Assembly (NCBI GenBank): GCA_943332615.1
Contig: CALQQB010000043.1
Location: 1-38,702 of the forward strand
Length of the DNA stretch: 38,702 nt
Reading direction: 5' to 3'
From: Phenylobacterium deserti
Lineage (GTDB): Bacteria; Pseudomonadota; Alphaproteobacteria; Caulobacterales; Caulobacteraceae
Shown here: piece by piece, positions 32,082 to 38,702 of the stretch
Layout of the letters: each line of letters opens with the position of its first letter
Position numbering within the stretch: position 1 is the first letter of the stretch
Notes under the pieces: model-generated
Seen by the model: only the letters and a program-made list of their open reading frames with translations
The model's database searches: none
Told to the model about the DNA's origin: nothing
Program-made: the position numbers and the translations under genes

Positions 32082-34209
32082 CGCCCTCGGCGAACTCGAC
32101 CCGGCCGCGCGCCGCCGGGTCCGGGTCGGCGCCCTGATCGCGGCCCTGGCGGCGGCGCTGGCCGTGGCCTCGCCCCTATTCCTGCCCCCGATGCTGGCCT
32201 TCCTGCACGACGACCGGGTCCAGGACCGCGGGGTGCTGGGGCTTTCGGTCACCCAGCCGCTGTTCGATTTCTTCCAGCGCACCTCGCCGGGCGACATCGC
32301 TGGCAATGTCGAGGTGGTCACCATCGACGAGCGCAGCCTGGCCCGCTATGGCGGCTGGCCCTGGTCGCGCTTCGACCTCGCCGGCCTGGTGAAGGCCATC
32401 GCCGACCAGAAGCCGGCGGCCATCGGCTTCGACCTGCTGTTTCCCGAGCCGGACCGGCTGACCCCGCAGGTGTTCGAGGAATACTACCCCGAGCTCTCGG
32501 CAGCCGGGCGCCAGGAGATCCAGACCCTGGAGGTCTCCGACAACCGCTTCGGCCGCGCCATCGGCGCCACACCCTCGGTGATCGCCCGGGTCGGCGTCGC
32601 GGACATGGGCACGGCGAACCCGCTGCCGCCGCCGGCGGTGTTCGAGGGCGTCACGCCCCGCGCCATCGTCAGCTTTCCCCACGCCATCGCCAACATCCCG
32701 GTGATCGACGGCGCCGCCCAGGGGATCGGTCTGGTCAACGGCACGCCCGACCGTGACGGCGTGGTCCGCACTGTCCCGCTGGTCGCCAGAGTGGCCGGGC
32801 GCCTGACCCCGAGCCTGGCCCTGGAACTGGTGCGCGTCGCCGAGGGCGAGCCGCCGATCCGGCTGGAGGGCGACGCGAACCGGATGCACAGCGTCCGCAT
32901 CGGCTCGCACACGGTGCTGACCACGCCGGACGGGCGCATGCGCCTGCACTACCGGGGAATCTCCACCCGACAGCTGACCTCGCCGATCGACATCGCTGAC
33001 GGCAAGATCGCGCCCAACCGTTTCACCGGCAAGATCGTGCTGATCGGCCTGACCAGCGCCGCGACCATCGACGTGATCAACACGCCGCGCGCGGCCCAGA
33101 CCTTCGGGGTCTATGTGCAGGCCCAGGCGATCGACGCCATTCTGCAGTCACGCGCCCTGGCCAGGCCCGGCTGGGCGATCGCGGCGGAGTGGCTGGCGGG
33201 ACTGGCGCTGGCCCTGGGCGCCATCGCCATCCTGCCGCGGCTGCGCCTGACGGTGATCGGGATCTCCGCGCTGGCCCTGCTGCTGCTGGCCATCGCCGGC
33301 AGCTGGGCGGCCTTCCAGGCGGGGCTGCTGATCGACCCCGCCCCGGTGGTGGCGCCCGGCGCGGTGGCGGCTGTGACCATGATCTCGCTGCTGTTCGTCG
33401 AGGGTGGACGTATCCGCACCCGGCTGCGCGCGACCCTGGATCAGGAGCGCCACGAGCGCGAGGCGGCCAGCAAGATCCAGATCGGCATGCTGATCCCCCG
33501 CGCCAGCCTCTGGAAGGTGACGCCGGACTTAGAGATCGACGCGGTGCTGCAGCCGGCCCGCACGGTGGGCGGCGACCTCTATGACGCCTTCATGCTGGAC
33601 GGAGACCGACTGTGCTTCCTGGTCGGCGACGTGACCGGCAAGGGCCTGCCGGCCTCGCTGTTCATGGCCCTGGCCAAGGCGCTGTCGCGCAGCCTGCTGA
33701 TGCAGCCGCACAAGGATCTGGCCACGGCGGTCGCGGGCATCAACAGCGAGCTGTCGGCCGACAACGGCCAGGACATGCAGCTGTCCCTGCTGGCCGGAGT
33801 GCTGCGGCTGTCGGACGGGCGGCTGGACCTATGCTGCGCGGGGCACGAAAATCCGCTGATCCTGGACGCTGCGGGCCACGTGCGGACGCTGCGGCTGGAG
33901 GGCGGGCCGCCGCTCTGCGCCATGGAGGGCTACCCCTACCCCGTGGAGACCTTCAGCCTGGGACCCGGCGAGACGCTGATCGCCTTCACCGATGGGGTGA
34001 CCGAAGCTCAGGACCCCGGTCAGGACCTGTTCGGCGCCGACCGCACCATGGCGGCGGTCGCCGGCGCGGCCGGGCCGCTGGTGGCGCTGGTGGATCACCT
34101 GGTGGCGACCGTGCGCGGCTTCGAGGCCGGCGGCGAACCCAGCGATGATCTCACGGTCCTGGCGCTGCGCAGGCCGGCGGCGACGCAGGAACGCGCGACG
34201 ACCACCTAG
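32056..34209 (+). CDS. CHASE2-domain PP2C (SpoIIE-type) phosphatase
   Basis: A 717-residue membrane sensor phosphatase. The ATG at 32056 overlaps the MBL gene by 26 bases. A membrane helix (about 28-52) leads to an extracytoplasmic CHASE2 domain (about 60-370) containing ITIDERSLARYGGWPW and KPAAIGFDLLFPEP. Three membrane helices follow (about 378-455), then a short coiled linker. The PPM/SpoIIE domain (about 480-710) has metal-binding Asp507 (GGDLYD), Asp525 (VGDVTGKG), Asp646 (FTDGVTEA) and Asp697/698 (PSDDLT). It should dephosphorylate a STAS protein, most simply the one encoded two genes upstream, in response to an envelope signal. Its stop overlaps that of the convergent OmpA gene by 4 bases. 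Confidence 0.94.
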   Translation: MTDSWSRSDALGELDPAARRRVRVGALIAALAAALAVASPLFLPPMLAFLHDDRVQDRGVLGLSVTQPLFDFFQRTSPGDIAGNVEVVTIDERSLARYGGWPWSRFDLAGLVKAIADQKPAAIGFDLLFPEPDRLTPQVFEEYYPELSAAGRQEIQTLEVSDNRFGRAIGATPSVIARVGVADMGTANPLPPPAVFEGVTPRAIVSFPHAIANIPVIDGAAQGIGLVNGTPDRDGVVRTVPLVARVAGRLTPSLALELVRVAEGEPPIRLEGDANRMHSVRIGSHTVLTTPDGRMRLHYRGISTRQLTSPIDIADGKIAPNRFTGKIVLIGLTSAATIDVINTPRAAQTFGVYVQAQAIDAILQSRALARPGWAIAAEWLAGLALALGAIAILPRLRLTVIGISALALLLLAIAGSWAAFQAGLLIDPAPVVAPGAVAAVTMISLLFVEGGRIRTRLRATLDQERHEREAASKIQIGMLIPRASLWKVTPDLEIDAVLQPARTVGGDLYDAFMLDGDRLCFLVGDVTGKGLPASLFMALAKALSRSLLMQPHKDLATAVAGINSELSADNGQDMQLSLLAGVLRLSDGRLDLCCAGHENPLILDAAGHVRTLRLEGGPPLCAMEGYPYPVETFSLGPGETLIAFTDGVTEAQDPGQDLFGADRTMAAVAGAAGPLVALVDHLVATVRGFEAGGEPSDDLTVLALRRPAATQERATTT

Positions 34210-34802
34210 CGGATAACCACCGTCACCTTGCGGTATTCCGGGTCGGCGACGCCGGGGCCGTTCTTCTTCAGGGCCTCGATATCGCCGCGGCCGATGACCT
34301 CGCTGTTCTCGGCCGTGAACTCGAACCCTTCGTTGGCCAGGAAGTCGCGCACTGCGTCCGCACGCTGCTGGGCCAGAAGCTTGTTGGACTCCGGATCGCC
34401 AGTGGAGTCGGCATAGCCGATGATCTCGATGTCGGAGATGCTCCGGTCGCGCTTCCACAGGTCAAGGAGGTCGGCCAGCGATAGCTTCGACTCCTCGGTG
34501 ATCGTCGTGGTGCCGGTGATAAACTCCAGGCTCCCCTCGAACGCCGGCTTCGGCATGAAGCCGAACAGCTCGGCGAAGCCGCCGCGCTTGGATTTGCGGG
34601 GCTTGATCTTGTGGCCCCCTGTCCTGGCTTCCAGGTCGGCGGCGCTGACCACGCCGCGTTCGCCCCCGGTCTTGGGGTCCAGCACCGCGACGGCGCCCAC
34701 CGACTTGCCATCTTCATTGTTGAGCAGGGTCACCTTGGCGGTCTGGCAGCCGGAGACCAGGAAGCCCGCGGCGGCGGCGGCGGCATAGAGCGCGGCTCTC
34801 AT
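34206..34802 (-). CDS. OmpA-family lipoprotein
   Basis: A 198-residue lipoprotein with lipobox VSGC (Cys19). After a short variable region comes an OmpA C-terminal-like domain (about 85-198) with IEIIGYADSTGDPESN and LLAQQRADAVRDFL, the peptidoglycan-binding helix region. It should tether the outer membrane or an envelope complex to the cell wall. The ATG overlaps the stop of the FecR gene (ATGA), so the two are translationally coupled. It converges with the CHASE2-PP2C gene, overlapping by 4 bases. Confidence 0.9.
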   Translation of the reverse strand: MRAALYAAAAAAGFLVSGCQTAKVTLLNNEDGKSVGAVAVLDPKTGGERGVVSAADLEARTGGHKIKPRKSKRGGFAELFGFMPKPAFEGSLEFITGTTTITEESKLSLADLLDLWKRDRSISDIEIIGYADSTGDPESNKLLAQQRADAVRDFLANEGFEFTAENSEVIGRGDIEALKKNGPGVADPEYRKVTVVIR

Positions 34803-35242
34803 GGCACTTGCACCACGAAGCGGGTGCCGCGTGCGGCCAGCACCGACACCGGCGTGCGCACCCGCATGGCGTCGGCCCCCTTCTCCTTGGCGATCTGGCC
34901 GGAGACGACCGCGATGGTCCCCTTGTTCAACTGACTCTCAAAGCGCCCGCGCTGGGTGGTCTTGTCGAATTCGAACTGGTTGAGCGCCAGATTGGTGTTC
35001 GGCCCCACGGCAAAGCGGCTGTTGTCGAGAAAGGTGATCCCCAGGCCGCCGTCCTTGCCGGTCTGGATCACGTCGCTGACGCGCAGCAGCTGGCCGCGTG
35101 CGAGCTGGGCGGGCTTGTCCTTGCCGCGGGTGACCGTCGCCACGCCGGTCACGGACTTTACACGCCCGATCTCGCCCGCGGCGAAACTCGGGGTCGACAG
35201 CGCCAAGGCCGCTAACAATCCAAAGGCGACCGCTACGCGCAT
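34799..35242 (-). CDS. FecR-domain periplasmic protein
   Basis: A 147-residue protein from ATG 35242; a longer frame reaches 35410 but precedes the signal peptide with unrelated sequence. The signal peptide is at about 1-22 (ending PSFAA). The FecR domain contains IGRVKSVTGVATVTR, RGQLLRVSDVIQTG and ITFLDNSRFAVGPNT. Unlike classical FecR there is no membrane helix or anti-sigma region, so it is a soluble periplasmic FecR domain. It is coupled to the OmpA lipoprotein. FecR-domain proteins are often found near CHASE2 sensors, which fits a role as extracytoplasmic partner of the adjacent CHASE2 protein (inference). Confidence 0.9.
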   Translation of the reverse strand: MRVAVAFGLLAALALSTPSFAAGEIGRVKSVTGVATVTRGKDKPAQLARGQLLRVSDVIQTGKDGGLGITFLDNSRFAVGPNTNLALNQFEFDKTTQRGRFESQLNKGTIAVVSGQIAKEKGADAMRVRTPVSVLAARGTRFVVQVP

Positions 35243-35500
35243 CCCGAACCCCTCTGATATGCTACGGGTTGAGTCATAGCCCAGTCGAAAGCGGATTTCG
35301 ACTCGCCTGCCGCCGGCCGGGCAACGCACGCAACCGACATCGACAGCGGGGCGGCCATCGGCGATCTTGTCTGGACACGCTTCGCACCCGTTCCCCAGCC
35401 ACAGGCCCACGCCATAGCTCCAGTTCGCGGCCAGTCTGGTTCACACGCCGTCATCGCGCGCCTGCCCTGTGACAGTCGGGGCGTACGGCGCGGGCTGGCG

Positions 35501-35839
35501 GTGGCGATGCTGTTCGCCGGCGACGCGGCGATCGGCGACGCGGCGACCGACAAGCTGGCGATCGTGGTCGAGGAGTGGCTGATCAATGTCCTCGAGCACG
35601 GCGGGGCTGCGACCAACAGCCGCATCGTCCTGCGCCTGCAGCGGCTCGAGCGGACCATCCGCATCACCATCAGCGACGCTGGCGGCTACTTCGACCCCCG
35701 CGGGATTGAATACAAAGGTCCGAACATGGTGCGCGGGGGCGGGGCGGGCCTGGCGCTGATCAACGCCTGGAGCCAGATCGTCGCCTACACCCGCCGGGCG
35801 GGGCGCAACCGGCTGGTTCTGGAGATGCCCGCGCCATGA
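35501..35839 (+). CDS. RsbW-like ATP-binding anti-sigma/serine kinase, possibly with non-standard start
   Basis: A GHKL-ATPase domain protein (HATPase_c_2 type). The first usual start is GTG 35501, giving 112 residues. Visible motifs are the N box (EEWLINVLEH), G1 (SDAGGYFDP) and G2 (GGAGLALI). It should bind or phosphorylate a STAS protein, so it is the expected kinase partner of the STAS/PP2C pair. The same frame is open back to 35273. The residues directly before 35501 (VIARLPCDSRGVRRGLAVA) look like the missing first strand and helix of the fold, yet no ATG, GTG or TTG occurs there. The true start may be non-canonical, or a frameshift may be present. It is divergent from the FecR gene. 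Confidence 0.8.
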   Translation: MAMLFAGDAAIGDAATDKLAIVVEEWLINVLEHGGAATNSRIVLRLQRLERTIRITISDAGGYFDPRGIEYKGPNMVRGGGAGLALINAWSQIVAYTRRAGRNRLVLEMPAP

Positions 35840-35877
35840 GGCCCGCATCGTGAGCCCCCTCCAATGAGTCCCCGCCC

Positions 35878-36567
35878 ATGAGCCCCCCTCCCATCGGCCA
35901 TTGGCGCTTCAACCTCGCGGTGATGGTGGCGCGGCCCCGGCTGCTGATCGCCGGGGCGGTGGGCGTGGCGGTGGGCGCGGTCATGCTGCTGGGCGTCCAC
36001 TTCCGCCTGTCCACGGGCCTGATCCTGGGGTGGGACGCGTTCTGCGTCGTGTTCCTGGCTCTGGCGGCCGCGATGGTCGCCGGCCAGGATTCCGCGGCGA
36101 TCGCCGCGCGGGCGGCCACCCAGGACGAAGGCCAGCACCTCATCCTGGTCCTGACGATCGGCGCTTCGGTCGCCAGCCTGGCGGCGGTGGGGGCGGAATT
36201 GACCCTGGTGAAGGACGCCACAGGCCTGGTCCAGGCGCTGCACGCGGGCCTGGCGGTGAGCGCCGTCGCCGGTTCCTGGCTGGTGGTGCAGGTGATCCTG
36301 GCCCTGCACTACGCCCACGAATACTACGCCCCCGGTCCGGGCGGGAAACCGGCCGGCGGCCTGGCGTTTCCCGGAGATCAGGCGCCGGACTACTGGGACT
36401 TCCTGCACTATGCCGTGGTCATCGGGGTCGCCTCGCAGACCGCCGACATCGCCATCACCGACCGCCGCATGCGCCGGCTGGGCACCGTCCACAGCCTGAT
36501 CGCCTTCGTCTTCAACACCCTGATCATCGCGCTGACGATCAACCTGATCGCGGGGCTGTTCGGATAG
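35878..36567 (+). CDS. DUF1345 integral membrane protein
   Basis: A 229-residue protein with about six membrane helices. The conserved DUF1345 core is visible: LHYAHEYY, then LAFPGDQAPDYWDFLHYAVVIG, TADIAI and a final helix pair (FVFNTLIIALTINLIAGLF). The function is unknown; the family is annotated only as a predicted membrane protein. It starts 38 bases after the RsbW-like gene, so co-transcription is likely, but a link to partner switching is not established. Confidence 0.9.
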   Translation: MSPPPIGHWRFNLAVMVARPRLLIAGAVGVAVGAVMLLGVHFRLSTGLILGWDAFCVVFLALAAAMVAGQDSAAIAARAATQDEGQHLILVLTIGASVASLAAVGAELTLVKDATGLVQALHAGLAVSAVAGSWLVVQVILALHYAHEYYAPGPGGKPAGGLAFPGDQAPDYWDFLHYAVVIGVASQTADIAITDRRMRRLGTVHSLIAFVFNTLIIALTINLIAGLFG

Positions 36568-36570
36568 CCT

Positions 36571-36834
36571 TCAGTCCCGCGACGGCTTCGGAACCTCGGC
36601 GTCACGCCATTCCGCGTCAGCGATCGACCAGGCCTCGCAGTCCAGCGCGGACCGGCGGGCCCGCTCGCGCCAGGCGTCCCGCTCACGCGGCGACAAATTG
36701 AGCCAGGAGGCAAAGCCGTAGAAGGCCCGGACCCGCGACAGCGTCGTGCGCCGCGCCATGTCGCCGGCCCGCTCCCGGCAGTCGCTCTCGTAGAGCGCGA
36801 CGGCCAGCTGTTCGATCTGGTGGGCTTCAGTCAT
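36571..36834 (-). CDS. Small unknown protein (87 aa)
   Basis: An 87-residue, charged, probably helical protein without signal or membrane segments. The N-terminal part has EQLAVALYESDC. The middle contains FASWLNLSPRERDAWRERAR, a pattern reminiscent of short phage or mobile-element-related helical proteins, but I recognise no named family. The ATG at 36834 lies 11 bases from a 20-bp direct repeat that may regulate it. It converges with the DUF1345 gene. Confidence 0.65.
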   Translation of the reverse strand: MTEAHQIEQLAVALYESDCRERAGDMARRTTLSRVRAFYGFASWLNLSPRERDAWRERARRSALDCEAWSIADAEWRDAEVPKPSRD

Positions 36835-36844
36835 TGGCGGCTAA

Positions 36845-36881
36845 CCCCACGAGGACGGATCTGGCCCCACGAGGACGGATC
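36845..36881. repeat. 20-bp direct repeat, nearly two copies
   Basis: CCCCACGAGGACGGATC occurs at 36845-36861 and again at 36865-36881, period 20. It lies in the upstream region of the small unknown gene. Two copies on nearly the same helical face would suit cooperative binding. Confidence 0.8.
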
Positions 36882-36961
36882 GGACGCCGTTTCCGGGAAG
36901 CCTGCTCAACCTGGCCACTCGCCCCGGTGGGGCAAATCTTTGAACAAGCTGAGGAAAGCGA

Positions 36962-37036
36962 TGGTGGACGCGACTGGGATTGAACCAGTGACCCCCTCGA
37001 TGTCAACGAGGTGCTCTCCCGCTGAGCTACGCATCC
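36962..37036 (-). tRNA. tRNA-Val(GAC)
   Basis: The reverse strand folds as a full tRNA. The acceptor is GGATGCG/CGCGTCC and the D arm is GCTC/GAGC. The anticodon arm is CCTCG-TTGACAT-CGAGG with anticodon GAC, and the T arm is ACTGG-TTCAATC-CCAGT. Discriminator A and an encoded CCA follow. It reads GUC valine codons, plus GUU by wobble. Confidence 0.97.
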
Positions 37037-37103
37037 ATGCCTTCGGGAAGGCGGGGATATACAGAGAGGGGCCGCCCTTAGCAAGACGGCGCGGCGACCC
37101 GCC

Positions 37104-37460
37104 TCAGGCGGCGATCATCCGCTCGACCTCGGTGACGATCTCGCGCAGGTGGATGGGCTTGGAGAGCACCTTGGCGCCGGCCGGGGTCTTGTCGCTGGCG
37201 GCGAGCGCCACCGCGGCGAAGCCGGTGATGAACATGATCCGCAGGCCCGGATGCCGGGCTGCGGCCTGGCGGGCCACCTCGATGCCGTCCATGCCGGGCA
37301 TGACGATGTCGGTGAGCAGCAGGTCCCAGGTCTCGTCCAGAAAGGTGACCGCCTCTTCGCCATCGGCGCAGGAGGTCACCTCGTGGCCGGCGCGTTCAAG
37401 GGCCCGGGCCAGGAAGCCGCGGAGGGAGTCGTCGTCTTCAGCGAGCAGGATACGGGACAT
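37104..37460 (-). CDS. cpdR: CpdR-type single-domain response regulator
   Basis: A 118-residue receiver domain with no output domain. The acidic pocket is EDD at residues 8-10, the phosphoacceptor is Asp51 in LLTDIVMPGMDG, and the switch region has IMFITGFAAVAL and VLSKPIHLRE. These last phrases closely follow Caulobacter CpdR. In that system the unphosphorylated form primes ClpXP for degradation of cell-cycle substrates, and phosphate comes through the CckA-ChpT relay. Neither partner is in the window. It is divergent from the N-formylglutamate amidohydrolase gene. Confidence 0.9.
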   Translation of the reverse strand: MSRILLAEDDDSLRGFLARALERAGHEVTSCADGEEAVTFLDETWDLLLTDIVMPGMDGIEVARQAAARHPGLRIMFITGFAAVALAASDKTPAGAKVLSKPIHLREIVTEVERMIAA

Positions 37461-37542
37461 AGGGACTGGCTGGGGACCGGGCTGGAGCGACGGGAGGTCT
37501 GCGAGTGATCGTTCAACTTACCTACTGAAGAGTAAAGACCCC

Positions 37543-37608
37543 ATGAACCCCTTTGACCGGAACCCCTTTGACGGCAGGGGCCGCCGCAGCGCTCTATGCG
37601 CGGCATGA
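37543..37608 (+). CDS. Putative 21-aa leader peptide
   Basis: ATG at 37543 opens MNPFDRNPFDGRGRRSALCAA, stopping at TGA 37606-37608. It contains a doubled NPFD. The stop overlaps the second in-frame ATG of the next gene (ATGA at 37605-37608), so translation could be coupled. A weak GAAGAG lies ahead. It may equally be non-coding. Confidence 0.3.
   Translation: MNPFDRNPFDGRGRRSALCAA
37546..37572. repeat. 15-bp-period direct repeat
   Basis: AACCCCTTTGAC occurs at 37546-37557 and 37561-37572 in the cpdR/amidohydrolase divergent region. It encodes the NPFD doublet of the putative leader peptide. Confidence 0.7.
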
Positions 37609-38510
37609 ACGCGGTCGATCCCCTGCCCGGCGCCGAGACGTCGCCGACCGTCGCCGCGTTCGAGATCCGCCGCGCGGGGCCGGTGGGTGCGCCCCCCACG
37701 CCGCTGGTGTACGCCTCGCCGCATTCGGGCCGGATCTACCCTGAGGATATGATGTCGGCGGCGGCCCTGGACGCGGTCTCGATCCGGCGGTCCGAGGACG
37801 CCTTCGTCGATGAGCTGATCGAAAGCGGCCCGTCGCACGGCGCGGCCCTGATTACCGCCTGCGTCGCCCGCGCCTACATCGACGTGAACCGGGAGCCGTT
37901 CGAACTGGACCCCGGCATGTTCGCCGACGAGCTGCCGGAATTCGCCCGCTCACGAACGGCGCGGGTGGCCGCGGGGCTCGGAACGATCGCCCGGGTGGTC
38001 TCGGAAGGCCAGGAGATCTACCGCCGCAAACTCACCTTCGCCGAGGCCACGGCGCGGATCGAGGGCGCCCACCAGCCCTACCACCTGGCGCTCCAGGGCC
38101 TGATCGCTGAGGCTCAGGCCGCCCACGGGTTCGCCATCCTGGTGGACTGGCACTCCATGCCAGCCGCCGCGGCCAGGATGGGCGGGCGCGAGCGCGCCTG
38201 CGACTTCGTGCTCGGCGACCGGTTCGGCGCGGCCTGCGCCGGGGTGCTGCCCACTCGGGTCGAGCGCGAGCTGGAGGCCCAGGGTTACCGGGTGGCGCGC
38301 AATGCCCCCTACGCCGGCGGCTACACCACCGAACACTACGGCCGACCGCAGCGCCGGGTCCACGCCCTGCAGGTCGAGATCAACCGCGGCCTCTACCTCG
38401 ACGAGGCGACCATGACGCCGACCTCGGGGTTTGAGAGGCTGCGCGCCCACATCGAGCAGGTGACCGTGAAGCTTGCCGGCGCCGACTGGTCGGCGTTGCG
38501 GGCGAGCTGA
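37596..38510 (+). CDS. N-formylglutamate amidohydrolase family protein
   Basis: A 304-residue enzyme (ATG 37596; an in-frame ATG at 37605 overlaps the stop of a possible leader peptide and may be the real start). Family phrases are YASPHSGRIYP, RRSEDAFVDEL, DVNREPFELDPGMF, VDWHSMP and VEINRGLYLDE, containing the expected metal-binding His, Glu and Asp residues. The family hydrolyses N-formylglutamate to glutamate and formate in histidine breakdown. No other hut gene is nearby, so the substrate could differ. It is divergent from cpdR. Confidence 0.9.
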   Translation: MRGMNAVDPLPGAETSPTVAAFEIRRAGPVGAPPTPLVYASPHSGRIYPEDMMSAAALDAVSIRRSEDAFVDELIESGPSHGAALITACVARAYIDVNREPFELDPGMFADELPEFARSRTARVAAGLGTIARVVSEGQEIYRRKLTFAEATARIEGAHQPYHLALQGLIAEAQAAHGFAILVDWHSMPAAAARMGGRERACDFVLGDRFGAACAGVLPTRVERELEAQGYRVARNAPYAGGYTTEHYGRPQRRVHALQVEINRGLYLDEATMTPTSGFERLRAHIEQVTVKLAGADWSALRAS

Positions 38511-38534
38511 TCGTTCCGGCTCCATCGACGCGCC

Positions 38535-38563
38535 TTGACAACCATCGTTCTACGTTCTACTTT
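38535..38563 (+). promoter_or_regulatory. Putative promoter of the right-edge gene
   Basis: TTGACA at 38535-38540 is a perfect -35 hexamer. A TACTTT follows after 17 bases as a poor -10. The predicted start would fall at or next to the ATG at 38570, implying a leaderless transcript. Confidence 0.5.
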
Positions 38564-38568
38564 TGTTC
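38554..38568 (+). promoter_or_regulatory. LexA-type SOS box (GTTC-N7-GTTC)
   Basis: GTTC at 38554-38557 and 38565-38568 are spaced by 7 bases, exactly the direct-repeat LexA motif of alphaproteobacteria. It overlaps the -10 region of the putative promoter and ends 1 base before the ATG, an ideal place to block transcription. The motif is short, and about one chance match per window is expected, so position is the main support. Confidence 0.55.
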
Positions 38569-38569
38569 C

Positions 38570-38702
38570 ATGGCCAGCGACGCTGACATCATCGAGGACA
38601 ACAGCCGCCTGCTGCGCAGCCTGGCCGAGCTCAGCCTGGCCATGGCCGGCGATCTTCAGGCCGCCCTCGCCAAGGCGGACAACGTCAGGGACGTCCTGGG
38701 TC
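38570..38702 (+). CDS. N-terminal part of an unknown protein, possibly SOS-controlled
   Basis: The frame opens at ATG 38570 (MASDADIIEDNSRLLRSL) and runs out of the window after 44 residues. The visible part is predicted helical and has a regular hydrophobic heptad-like pattern (LLRSLAELSLAMAGDL). No family is recognised. There is no ribosome site, which fits a leaderless message from the TTGACA promoter just upstream. The LexA-type box in that promoter suggests a damage-inducible gene. Confidence 0.65.
   Translation, partial: MASDADIIEDNSRLLRSLAELSLAMAGDLQAALAKADNVRDVLG

Overview
The window is high-GC alphaproteobacterial chromosome, most likely Caulobacterales (Caulobacter/Phenylobacterium-like). 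The call rests on a CpdR-type single-domain response regulator, a motA with no motB beside it, a UPF0335/DUF2312 gene, a PEP-CTERM protein, a large TonB-dependent receptor, and a GTTC-N7-GTTC LexA-type box at the right edge. This taxonomy is inferred from gene content; there is no rRNA in the window.

Region 1 (1-7827, + strand) is a tightly packed operon. It holds the Pro/Ala-rich tail of a protein that starts outside the window, an exported TPR-CHAT protein with a His/Cys dyad, an unknown exported 249-aa protein, a CHASE2 class III adenylate cyclase, and a TpsB/FhaC outer-membrane transporter. The first four genes are joined by ATGA overlaps. It reads as a two-partner-secretion locus combined with a caspase-like protease and a cAMP-producing sensor.

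Region 2 (7925-12037) holds a sensor kinase and a LuxR-type response regulator on the - strand, with less GC-biased codons than their surroundings. Beyond them is an AT-richer, palindrome-containing intergenic stretch, a 50-aa membrane protein and a probable IS6-family transposase fossil.

Region 3 (12038-26873) is mixed metabolism and housekeeping. It contains an alpha/beta hydrolase, a PVA-dehydrogenase-like quinohemoprotein divergent from an exported carboxylesterase, UPF0335 plus a TTGA-coupled small basic protein, and a two-domain PEP-CTERM protein. It continues with a HAD phosphatase with ribosomal protein L36, an MltB-type lytic transglycosylase, a class A acid phosphatase, an MFS transporter, motA, a small lipoprotein, mnmC and a DUF6491 protein. 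Several clear hairpin terminators separate these units.

Region 4 (26941-36567) starts with a CTAGAGC-framed double-hairpin repeat whose edge supplies the stop codon of a 1074-aa TonB-dependent receptor. It continues with a partner-switching locus: STAS anti-anti-sigma factor, MBL-fold hydrolase and CHASE2-PP2C phosphatase. An opposing FecR-OmpA lipoprotein pair comes next, followed by an RsbW-like ATPase whose conserved N-terminus lies upstream of any usual start codon, and then a DUF1345 membrane protein. I consider this the best candidate for an under-described envelope-sensing system. The window therefore has two CHASE2 modules, one with a cyclase output and one with a phosphatase output.

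Region 5 (36571-38702) has a small unknown gene behind a 20-bp direct repeat, tRNA-Val(GAC), cpdR, a putative leader peptide coupled to an N-formylglutamate amidohydrolase, and the start of a gene directly behind a LexA-type box.
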